Shown piece by piece: positions 7,730 to 14,876 of a DNA stretch of 44,017 nt; the first letter of the stretch is position 1; every line of letters starts with the position of its first letter. The notes below the pieces were generated by a model. It searched no databases. It was not told where the DNA came from and saw nothing but the letters and a program-made list of their open reading frames with translations. Location: positions 1 to 44,017 of the forward strand of contig NZ_VBUM01000021.1 of the NCBI RefSeq assembly GCF_005774735.1, written 5' to 3'. The DNA is from Microbacterium sp. 5K110 (lineage in GTDB: Bacteria; Actinomycetota; Actinomycetes; Actinomycetales; Microbacteriaceae). The translations under genes and the position numbers were made by a program.

Positions 7730-9843
7730 AGGTCCTCCAAGAGGTCGAAGTCATCGAGATCGTCGTCGACGAGCGGGTCTGCACTGAGTGCGAGCCGGTC
7801 TTGCTCCTCGCTGACCGGAGGCGGCGTCACAGAGACCAGCCCCAGCTCGTCGCTCAGGTCGGGTCCACCGACCTGCTGCGCGATCTGCTTGGCGATGTGC
7901 GGGAAGAACGGACTGTCCGGCCCCTCGGACGTCTCTGCGAGTTGAGCTGCGAGCCGGGCGCTGATGCGCTTCTCGGCCGGAGTGCTCGCGCGACCGGCGC
8001 CCCAGCGTTCCAGCAGCTGGCCGAGCGCTTCAGACACATCCACGCCGTTGCGACGGTCGAGAGCGATGCCCTTGGCGTACTCGAGAGCGTCGAAGCTGAA
8101 CGGCACGGGGACCTTCGGCGCGTGCTCCCAGCGCAAGACGTGCCACGAGTTGTCGTCGGGGTCGTTGAAGTAGATCTGTGAGAAGTCGTCGGGGTTCACC
8201 GAGAACTGCCACTTCCGCTTGCTCTTCGCCATTGCTCTCGACCGGTCGTAGTACTTCCCGACGATGTCGCCGTTGTAGCGGAGCGTGCTGACTTCGACGC
8301 CGTAGTGGTTGAACTTGCGCTTCACGACGGGGAGCATCTCGAGCAGCAGGTTGGGGTTCGACGGAACACGGATGCGGCCGGCGACCGCGATCCCCTGCTC
8401 GAACTTCTGCGCGGGGCTCATCTTGGCTGCGGGCAGTTGCGAGTCGATGAGTCCGCCGTGCGGGCGGAGGTGGTAGACCGTGGCGATCCATTCACGGATG
8501 ATCTGCTCGAGCTGAGGGATCGTGTAGACCGCCTCGCTCTCCGGTGCCTCCCCTCGGGAGGCGATGTCCTTGCCCTTGTAGCCGGGCAGCTCCTGCAGCA
8601 TCTCGTCAATCGTGCGGAACCAGCGTTCGACCCACGCCTTGTCTGTGCCGGTGTAGACATGTGCGGGCTGGATGGAGATCCCGAGCCGCTGGCACACGCT
8701 TGCGACATGGATCGACATGAACGGCTTGCCGTGATCGATGATGATCGTGTCGGGAAGGATGCCGGGACGGCGGAACCGCAGCGCCTTGAGGTTCTCGACG
8801 TCGATGACGATGTTCTCCGGCACGCCATGGAAGGGCCAGGTGGCTCGGTCGCCCCACTCGGCCGGCATCTCGCGGGGTGAGAGAGCCTCCATCAGCACGC
8901 CCGCCACGTCGACCGCCTTGGTGGAGATGGGTGCAAGACGGAGGCCGAGGATGGATCTGTCGTAGAGGTCGAGGGCGACGGTCAGCTCGGCGCGCATCCA
9001 CTTGCCGGTAACGGGTGCGACGCCGAAGACGTTGAGGGGCGTCGTGTCGAGAACGACGTACTCACCGGGTCTCGTCGCGACCAATCGTCCGTATGGCACG
9101 GGCGGCCGCGTTTCGATGGATCGCTGGGCCCGCATGCTGGCGCCGAACGTGCCCTTCCCGCGGGTGAGCTCGGCGACCGCCTCACGAGCTGTGGACTCGG
9201 AGGGGATCCGCACGTCGGAATCCGGGTACTCGCGCTTGACCCTCGCCAAGACGATCGCGAGCGTGGTCGTGACGCTGCGTTTCGCGCCGCGGACGTTCTC
9301 CTCAACGACGCGTCGGCACATGTCTACCCAGCGCGGATCGAGGCCGGAGAGCGCCGGTGTCCAAGCGGTCTTTCGGAAGTCGAGCAACGCGAGATCTTCG
9401 CCCTCGTCGAACCGATCGCCCCAGCGCTTCAGCGTCTTCGGGCTGACGCCAAGCTCTGCGGCCTTGGTGCGACGGCGCTCGTGGATGGTGGTGAACTTCG
9501 GGTTGTACTCCGGTCGCGGCTCGTGCGGTTGAGCAAGAGTCGGCATCCCCGACGCGAACCCGGTGCGCATCTCTCGGACGTGCGCCGCCTTTCGTCGCGC
9601 CTCGTCGCGTTGATCTTCCGTCGCGTCTGCCCAGATCAGGGCGAGCGGTGTGAGTGCAACCTCCTCGGACGAAATCCCGAACGCATCCGTGGCGTCGCGC
9701 AGAAGCTCGACGAGTCGCACGCGTCGGGTCTTCTTCGCGCCGTCGACCAGGACAACAGCGTCGCCCGCGATCTCGATGACAGTGCACAGACTGCCGTCGA
9801 ACGAGACGGTGCTGCCGATGCGGATGTCGAAGGTGTGGCTCAT
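7726..9843 (-). CDS. tnsB: TnsB/TniA-family DDE transposase
   Basis: A 705-residue transposase of the retroviral-integrase (rve) superfamily. Seen: an N-terminal winged/HTH region (SPKTLKRWGDRF at about 134-145), then catalytic D266 (VVLDTTPL), D370 (IIIDHGKPF) and E406 (KAWVERWF). The D-E spacing is exactly the canonical 35 residues. A Mu-C-like beta domain and an acidic tail rich in D and E follow; the tail is the likely TnsC contact. Known: TnsB binds repeats in the element ends and joins 3' ends to the target. It overlaps tnsA and tnsC by four bases at each side. All catalytic residues are present, so it is predicted functional. Confidence 0.93.
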   Translation of the reverse strand: MSHTFDIRIGSTVSFDGSLCTVIEIAGDAVVLVDGAKKTRRVRLVELLRDATDAFGISSEEVALTPLALIWADATEDQRDEARRKAAHVREMRTGFASGMPTLAQPHEPRPEYNPKFTTIHERRRTKAAELGVSPKTLKRWGDRFDEGEDLALLDFRKTAWTPALSGLDPRWVDMCRRVVEENVRGAKRSVTTTLAIVLARVKREYPDSDVRIPSESTAREAVAELTRGKGTFGASMRAQRSIETRPPVPYGRLVATRPGEYVVLDTTPLNVFGVAPVTGKWMRAELTVALDLYDRSILGLRLAPISTKAVDVAGVLMEALSPREMPAEWGDRATWPFHGVPENIVIDVENLKALRFRRPGILPDTIIIDHGKPFMSIHVASVCQRLGISIQPAHVYTGTDKAWVERWFRTIDEMLQELPGYKGKDIASRGEAPESEAVYTIPQLEQIIREWIATVYHLRPHGGLIDSQLPAAKMSPAQKFEQGIAVAGRIRVPSNPNLLLEMLPVVKRKFNHYGVEVSTLRYNGDIVGKYYDRSRAMAKSKRKWQFSVNPDDFSQIYFNDPDDNSWHVLRWEHAPKVPVPFSFDALEYAKGIALDRRNGVDVSEALGQLLERWGAGRASTPAEKRISARLAAQLAETSEGPDSPFFPHIAKQIAQQVGGPDLSDELGLVSVTPPPVSEEQDRLALSADPLVDDDLDDFDLLEDL

Positions 9844-10595
9844 GGCGTCTCCAATGCGGTGTGGTTGGCAAGGGCAGATGTGAGGTCGCAGAGAATCGAG
9901 CGGCGCCAGAGCAGGTGGAGCACGACCGCTCGCGCATAGGGGATGTCATCCAAGGCGGCCCCGGCGCTCCGCATGGCCGCGCCAAGTGTGGGCGTCTCGC
10001 TGATCGTCGCCTCGACGACTTCCACGTCGCGCCGGGGGAACTGCCAGAGGCGTCGATACCCCGCAAGGAACCGGACGTTGGAGAGCAGCGCTGGGTCGGG
10101 CTCGGTGACGAGCCGATATCCCCATCCGCGGGATTGGATGATGTCGCCCGCCCACCGGAGTGCACCCGCGATCTCCGGGTCTTCCAGCCGACGCTTCGGC
10201 TTGACCTCGATCACCGTGAAGCGATGGTCATCGTGCTCGATCATGTAGTCGGGCACGTAGCTTCGCTCAACACCGTCTCGATCGGCGATCAACTCGAACG
10301 GCTGCGATGCGATCCGAACCGCCCGATGGTCGAAGTCCTCGAGGAGAAGCGCCGCGAGCTCGAGGCGACTCTCGTACCCGACGAAGCCTTCCGTGGTGGC
10401 GCACCAGTAGCGCCCTGGGTAATGCCGCTGTCCCCGATGCCAGCGGAACGTCCGCCGAGGCTCGGCCTCGAAGACGTGTCGAGCCTCGAGATCCGCGAGT
10501 TTGCCCCGCTCGAGGTCATCCCCGTCGAGTCGCAGCGTGTACTGCGGTGGCGATGTTGGCACGTCAACTCCTACGAGTCGCGAACAATGAGTCAT
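9840..10595 (-). CDS. tnsA: TnsA-like endonuclease
   Basis: A 251-residue protein with the TnsA N-terminal endonuclease signature. Seen: E75 or E79 in YESRLE, D116 in YVPDYMIE, and E130-V-K132 in VIEVKPK; these match the E, D, (Q/E)xK order and nearly the numbering of Tn7 TnsA. Known: TnsA cuts the 5' ends of the element so that, with TnsB, transposition is cut-and-paste. It is the first gene of the tnsABC-tniQ operon and overlaps tnsB by four bases. ATG 10595 is the outermost start; an internal GTG at 10562 has a better ribosome site (GGAG) and could be the true start. In Tn7-like elements tnsA lies next to one element end, so an end is expected just to the right. Confidence 0.88.
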   Translation of the reverse strand: MTHCSRLVGVDVPTSPPQYTLRLDGDDLERGKLADLEARHVFEAEPRRTFRWHRGQRHYPGRYWCATTEGFVGYESRLELAALLLEDFDHRAVRIASQPFELIADRDGVERSYVPDYMIEHDDHRFTVIEVKPKRRLEDPEIAGALRWAGDIIQSRGWGYRLVTEPDPALLSNVRFLAGYRRLWQFPRRDVEVVEATISETPTLGAAMRSAGAALDDIPYARAVVLHLLWRRSILCDLTSALANHTALETP

Positions 10596-10628
10596 AACTC
10601 TTGATTCGTTAACGTACGGAGGTCTCTA

Positions 10629-10678
10629 CCGTTCTTGAGGTTCGACACGCGGGTCGAGTTCTTCGCGTTGGAGTTCTC
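10629..10678. repeat. Short AGAAC repeats upstream of tnsA
   Basis: Read on the minus strand, AGAAC-type words occur three times: GAGAACTC (10671-10678), AAGAACTC (10656-10663) and CAAGAACGG (10629-10637). They lie 34-83 bases upstream of the tnsA start, where TnsB-binding repeats of the element end, or an autoregulatory operator, would be expected. The repeats are short and unevenly spaced, and I could not find an inverted partner set at the left side of the window, so they are only candidates. Confidence 0.3.
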
Positions 10679-10790
10679 TCGCATGCCGATGGCTGCGAGC
10701 AGTGAATGTGACATTTACGCTGGGGAAGTCAGATACACAACACGCGCCACGCCGTCGGACCACGCCCTGCGATGCTCCTGCTGCGCTGAG

Positions 10791-10812
10791 CGCCTCATGC
10801 GAAAATGAGGCG
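10791..10812. promoter_or_regulatory. 8-bp stem hairpin before winged-helix gene
   Basis: CGCCTCAT (10791-10798) and ATGAGGCG (10805-10812) are perfect inverted repeats separated by GCGAAA. The second arm ends at the base before the likely GTG start (10813) of the winged-helix gene and includes its GAGG ribosome site. A stem there would hide the ribosome site; alternatively it is an operator for the encoded regulator. Confidence 0.4.
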
Positions 10813-11166
10813 GTGGAGACCGTGCCGAGCGAACAGAGCGAGGAGCTTTCGAAGCTTGCCTTCGGGAGCAACCACATGCTCGCGCTCATGGCCGAGATCG
10901 CACGGTCTCCCGACGGAACGTTCTCCACGCCCTCCGTCGCAACCGCCACGGGGCTGTCGACCAGCACCATCCACGCCCTACTGAAGCGCCTCAAGCAGTT
11001 GGGGCTTGTCCGGCGAACGGATGAGGTCACCCCCGAGCGGATCAGGATCTATCAGCGCGCAGTGCACCCGACATGGGACTACGCACTACGGCTTGAAGCA
11101 GAGGCAGACGCACGCGCAGCCGGAACTTTCACCATTCAGTGGGAAGCAACGACGGCGCGTCGCTAG
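10813..11166 (+). CDS. Winged-helix DNA-binding protein (117 aa)
   Basis: A small protein with a winged-helix domain. Seen: from about residue 35, FSTPSVATATGLSTSTIHAL followed by LLKRLKQLGLVRRT forms the helix-turn-helix of ArsR/MarR/IclR-like regulators, and RIRIYQRAV the wing. The open frame extends back to GTG 10702, but residues 1-37 of that form are unlike a protein core. GTG 10813 is preferred; GTG 10822 is also possible. It is divergent from tnsA and upstream of three small plus-strand genes. No ligand domain is visible. It may regulate itself through the hairpin at 10791-10812. Confidence 0.65.
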   Translation: METVPSEQSEELSKLAFGSNHMLALMAEIARSPDGTFSTPSVATATGLSTSTIHALLKRLKQLGLVRRTDEVTPERIRIYQRAVHPTWDYALRLEAEADARAAGTFTIQWEATTARR

Positions 11167-11218
11167 TAGACGCTCACGAAGGTCCTCGGATGCCTAATCA
11201 GTATGGCATCCTTCCTCT

Positions 11219-11614
11219 ATGAGCGTTGCCGAGGACCATTACGAGGCATTCGCGACTGCGGCTGAGGACCCGTACCTCGGCGCCCTCCTTGGGACGATCG
11301 ATGAGCCCGGCGGCACTTCGACCGCCAATCGCGCCGGCATGCTGACGTTGGCCTGGTGGGACGAACATGGCAACGGACCGACGTGCGCCGAACTCATCGA
11401 GGCGGTCTTCGAGATCGATGATTGGGATGCCGCGATCGAGGATCCCGGACGAACACTCTTCGAACGCCACGAACAGCGCGACCTGCTCCAGCGATGGCTC
11501 ATCAGCTACTGGACCCGGCTCGGAACGATAGCGTTCGTCCCCGGATACGACGACATCGTCCGGCCAGGACGCGTCGACGTTGTGGCCGAGGCGAACCGAA
11601 CCGAGTCCGAGTAG
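11219..11614 (+). CDS. Hypothetical protein (131 aa)
   Basis: I do not recognise this acidic, soluble-looking protein. It starts at ATG 11219, 52 bases after the winged-helix gene. Tryptophans cluster in TLAWWDEHG (about 42-50) and DDWDAAIED, and an RDLLQRWLISYW helix lies near residues 88-99. No signal peptide or membrane segment is present. It is the first of three closely spaced plus-strand genes ending in a metallophosphoesterase, so the three probably share a transcript. A role in a shared pathway is possible but not shown. Confidence 0.65.
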   Translation: MSVAEDHYEAFATAAEDPYLGALLGTIDEPGGTSTANRAGMLTLAWWDEHGNGPTCAELIEAVFEIDDWDAAIEDPGRTLFERHEQRDLLQRWLISYWTRLGTIAFVPGYDDIVRPGRVDVVAEANRTESE

Positions 11615-11642
11615 ATTGGCCAGTTCGGATCGAGGAGGACAC

Positions 11643-12047
11643 GTGCGGGAGCTCATCATCGGCGGTCGCACCATCACGGTCTCCCATATCGAGACCGAGG
11701 CGACCGAGTACGGCGACATCCAGCGCTACCGCATCGACCTGACTGGCTCGGATGCCGTCACCCACCTGTCGAGCCTGCGCTCGTCGCCCAACGTCGATGC
11801 CCGTGTCATAGCGTCGGTTATCGACACCGAGCTGCTGCTCGGCTACGAGGGGAGCGCAGAGTCCGGCCTCCTGCGCGATTCTGGGATCCGCGCATGGCGC
11901 GACCAAAACCGCCCGCTCCTCGAACAGACACTGGACCGGCTCCGCGACGAGATGAAGGATCTTCCTCCTGAGCCGGTGAGCGACGTGGAACGGCTCCTCC
12001 TGCGCGCCTTCGACATCGACGGCGACGACGAGGTCCACGATGCTTGA
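11643..12047 (+). CDS. Hypothetical protein upstream of metallophosphoesterase (134 aa)
   Basis: An unrecognised protein. GTG 11643 is chosen because GAGGAGG lies just upstream; the longer frame from 11580 has no ribosome site. The N-terminal half is beta-rich (RELIIGGRTITVSHIE, about 2-17, then a YRIDL strand), and the rest is helical with many charged residues. The 3' end overlaps the metallophosphoesterase start by eight bases, so translation of the two is coupled. That makes a functional partnership with the phosphoesterase likely, for example a substrate adaptor, but this is inference. Confidence 0.7.
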   Translation: MRELIIGGRTITVSHIETEATEYGDIQRYRIDLTGSDAVTHLSSLRSSPNVDARVIASVIDTELLLGYEGSAESGLLRDSGIRAWRDQNRPLLEQTLDRLRDEMKDLPPEPVSDVERLLLRAFDIDGDDEVHDA

Positions 12048-12837
12048 CTATCCGACGTTCGACTTCGACCAAGTCGACTTCGTCACCTCCGACACGCACT
12101 TCAGCCACGCCCGCATCAGCGAACTCGCCGGTCGACCGTACGCCACGGTCGATGAGATGAACGACGACCTTGTGCGCCGGTGGAACGACACGGTCTCGTC
12201 CAGCAGCGTCGTCCTCCACCTCGGCGACGTGGCGCTCGGCCCGATCGAAGAATCGATCGGGCTCACCGCTCGGCTCAACGGGCGCAGGCTGCTCGTACCC
12301 GGGAACCACGATCGTGTCTCGCCCGCGACACAGTCGAAACGGGCGATCGAGCGATTCCTGCCCAAGTACGAAGCGGCGGGCTGGGAGATCCTCCCAGAGG
12401 TCATCGAGGGCACCCGCCACGGGTACCGGATCATCGCCTCGCACTACCCCTACGCCGGCGACAGCCAGGAACAGGACCGCCACACGTCGCATCGCCCACG
12501 GTGGGAGGACGGCATCCCGCTCATCCACGGGCACACGCACGCGCGCGACCACGGTCCGAACGGCCATCAGTTCCACGCCGGCGTCGACGCCCACGACTTC
12601 GCGCCGATCCCGTTCAGCGTCATCGACGACTGGATCCAGAGCCTGCCCGGAATCGAGACCCGGCTCGAGACCGCGGTCCGCGAGGCGCGGGAGGTCATCG
12701 CCGACCTGGACGACACGCCGCCGTCGAACATGGACTTGATGTTCTTCATGCAGGCGTACGACGAACTTCACATGCACCTCGAAGAACTGCTGGAGGCGCT
12801 CAGATCGCAGACCTCGCCCGAACGGCGCTCAAGCTAA
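12040..12837 (+). CDS. Calcineurin-like metallophosphoesterase
   Basis: A 265-residue metallophosphoesterase. Seen in order: TSDTHFSH (D-x-H, about 11-18), LHLGDVAL (GD), VPGNHDR (GNHD), IASHYPY (H) and HGHTHARDHG (GHxH). These are the five metal- and phosphate-binding motifs of the family, all intact. Known: members hydrolyse phosphomonoesters or diesters, including cyclic nucleotides and nucleic-acid ends; the substrate cannot be read from the sequence. It overlaps the preceding unknown gene by eight bases and converges on the GmrSD-like gene, whose 3' end it overlaps by nine bases. Similar stand-alone enzymes occur in phages and islands. It might trim nucleic acids or a signal nucleotide, but no evidence ties it to the neighbouring defence genes. 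Confidence 0.85.
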   Translation: MLDYPTFDFDQVDFVTSDTHFSHARISELAGRPYATVDEMNDDLVRRWNDTVSSSSVVLHLGDVALGPIEESIGLTARLNGRRLLVPGNHDRVSPATQSKRAIERFLPKYEAAGWEILPEVIEGTRHGYRIIASHYPYAGDSQEQDRHTSHRPRWEDGIPLIHGHTHARDHGPNGHQFHAGVDAHDFAPIPFSVIDDWIQSLPGIETRLETAVREAREVIADLDDTPPSNMDLMFFMQAYDELHMHLEELLEALRSQTSPERRSS

Positions 12838-14703
12838 CGGCGACGCTGGCTCGGGCATCGCTGCTGGTGGTGGTCCCCAAATGCGAATCGCAACCTCAGC
12901 CAGGTCTGTCGATCTGGACGCGATCTCGCTCTCAGTCCAGGCGTCTGACGCGGCGATCGCGTAGTTGATCACAAGGCTTCGCTGCTTCTGGAACTCTGGG
13001 CGCTTGATGTCCCAAGACAGATTCGACACCTCGTTGTTGAAGGTCCCTGTGACCAGGGTGAGATTGCCGATGCGGTCGACCGCCGAACTTCGCTCACGGC
13101 TCCTGACCACCCAATCTGGATCGGACTCATCCGCCACGATGGGCGTGGCGTCCTCGGCTAGCAGTGGCCAGTGCGCCGCCCACGAGCGTGGCATGACGTG
13201 TTCGATCTGGAGGTTGTCGTACTCAACGATTGCGTCGGGCTCGTGGGGGTCCTCGTCCCGAAGATGCTGGTCGATCGACCCGAGGAGCAGGCGGATGCGA
13301 GCCTGCGACATCCCGTTGTAGAACTGTCGACCCCCGAACGCGCGGCGCACGTCGTCGTCGGTCGGCCAGGCGAGCGCGCCTACTTGGAGCGCTCCTTCAA
13401 CTTCGTCTGCGATCGGGCGGCCCTCGCTCAGCGCAGTCTTCGCCTCCTTCAGCACCTTGGCCAGCAGTGAGCCGTAGCCGCGGGTCTGCCAGCCGACGAA
13501 GGCGCGACGAAGCGCCCACGACTCGATGGCCAGAACGGTCCGCACATGGTCGTCCAGACTCAGCTGTGAGTCGTCCAATGTCGCGAGCCACGTCAGGAGC
13601 GGAACCGCAGTGGTGATGTCGAGCGCGCGGAGCCTTCTATATGCCACGGTGAGGCGCCGAGAGGGCGCCGGCAGCCTCTCGTAGATGGTTTGGTACGCCT
13701 CCGCGAAGGCGTTCAACTCCTCGAGAGCCTGCTCTGTCGACGGGCCGTCGTTGAGATACGTCCTTGCCTCTCGGTAGAGGTGCCCGACGTTGGCCTCCTC
13801 GCCGAGCGCGGCCGTAAGCCAAACGGAGAGCAGCACATCGCGACGTCCGCGCGCAGCGTGGCCTCGCCCCACATTCTCCTTCCACCACTTGTCGTCAAAC
13901 TGTGCCCAGTACGCGTTGTATAGCGACTCGACGTCCTCTTCATCGAGTTCAGCGCGTAGGAAGAGAAGGTTCTTGACCAGGTCGATCGCAGACAACGGAG
14001 TCTGCCTGCCGTTGAGGACCTCGAAGATCACCTGGGCGTCGTCGTTCTCGTCGAGATCAATGACAACCAGTTTGAACAGGCTCGACACTGCGTCTGCCAA
14101 AGCGGCCAACCGAGTCGGGTCCACCTCATCCTCGACAAGGGCGTACTCTCTCGACGCCTCGGCGAAATACCGCCTCGCCTCCAGATAAAGATGGTCCGTA
14201 TCAGCGTTGGTTTCGGCATCCCCCATTGCGGAAGGCCAGACCTCTCGATCCTTGCGCCGTGGCCAAAGCTTGTAGATCTCGTCGGGCGTCTCGACGACAT
14301 CGTCAGGGTTGAAGAGCATCCGTTTGACGGACTTCGCACGCTCGCTGCCAGTCTCGTTCAGCACATCGAGGAGGCCTCGGACGAGCAGCTGAATGGTCGT
14401 GAGCCGCTGCTGGCCGTCAATGACTGATCGCAGCGCAACGCCCCCCGTCGCGAAAGGAAGGCTCGCGCACACGATCGCACCCAGGAAGTGTGGAGAAATC
14501 GACTGCTCTTTCGACTTGAGCTTCGAGCCTTCCTCTCCACTCGTCCGGACGTCGATGAGCCGGTCGGCCGTGGTGGCAAGGTCGTCGAAGAGCAACTCCC
14601 ACTGACCCTTCCGTGTCCACTCGTAGTCCCTCTGGAAGGTAGGGATCACATAGCGGCGCTCGGGCTTAAGGATCTCCTGCAGTGGGTAGGTCTTGGCGTC
14701 CAA
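12829..14703 (-). CDS. GmrSD-like type IV restriction endonuclease (DUF262 + DUF1524)
   Basis: A 624-residue single-chain protein. Seen: the N-terminal DUF262 domain with PTFQRDYEW (21-29) and DGQQRLTTI (96-104), a long helical middle, and a C-terminal DUF1524 HNH nuclease domain with IEHVMPRSW (from about 500), GNLTLV (about 546-551) and NNEVSN (about 556-561). Known: GmrSD/BrxU-type enzymes cut DNA with modified cytosines and use nucleotides through the DUF262 domain. It starts at TTG 14703 with GAGGAG upstream; a stop codon just before excludes a longer form. Divergent from drmD, it shares a 173-base promoter region. Inferred: it backs up DISARM against phages with modified genomes, as BrxU does with BREX. 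Confidence 0.9.
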   Translation of the reverse strand: MDAKTYPLQEILKPERRYVIPTFQRDYEWTRKGQWELLFDDLATTADRLIDVRTSGEEGSKLKSKEQSISPHFLGAIVCASLPFATGGVALRSVIDGQQRLTTIQLLVRGLLDVLNETGSERAKSVKRMLFNPDDVVETPDEIYKLWPRRKDREVWPSAMGDAETNADTDHLYLEARRYFAEASREYALVEDEVDPTRLAALADAVSSLFKLVVIDLDENDDAQVIFEVLNGRQTPLSAIDLVKNLLFLRAELDEEDVESLYNAYWAQFDDKWWKENVGRGHAARGRRDVLLSVWLTAALGEEANVGHLYREARTYLNDGPSTEQALEELNAFAEAYQTIYERLPAPSRRLTVAYRRLRALDITTAVPLLTWLATLDDSQLSLDDHVRTVLAIESWALRRAFVGWQTRGYGSLLAKVLKEAKTALSEGRPIADEVEGALQVGALAWPTDDDVRRAFGGRQFYNGMSQARIRLLLGSIDQHLRDEDPHEPDAIVEYDNLQIEHVMPRSWAAHWPLLAEDATPIVADESDPDWVVRSRERSSAVDRIGNLTLVTGTFNNEVSNLSWDIKRPEFQKQRSLVINYAIAASDAWTESEIASRSTDLAEVAIRIWGPPPAAMPEPASPLA

Positions 14704-14724
14704 GTCGGTGCGCTCCTCGCTGCC

Positions 14725-14741
14725 TTACATCGTCGACGTAA
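14725..14741. promoter_or_regulatory. Near-palindrome in GmrSD/drmD divergent promoter
   Basis: TTACATCGTCGACGTAA is a 17-base palindrome with one mismatched pair, in the 173-base gap between the divergent GmrSD-like gene and drmD. It is 22 bases before the GmrSD start. It is a candidate operator coordinating the two defences; no regulator gene in the window is an obvious match. Confidence 0.4.
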
Positions 14742-14876
14742 GTCGAGATTAGGACAGCTGGCGTGGTGACGTCCCCGCCTCTGAAACGTACGCGGAACCG
14801 TCCAACCAATGCGGTCACGCCGTGGCAATGTGAGAAAGTCAACTGAAGCCCGCCTGTCGTCGAAGAGGTAGTCCAC

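Noticed and set aside
4177..10595. CRISPR-associated transposon (CAST)
   Set aside because: No cas12k, cascade gene or repeat-spacer array is visible in the window; tnsA plus a long TniQ fits a protein-guided Tn7-like element.
1..10694. Direct att-like repeats (GAGTTCTT...GATGGCT near 29-67 and 10656-10694)
   Set aside because: Only 6- to 8-base words match and their spacing differs between the two places; chance similarity is not excluded, so no element was drawn from them.
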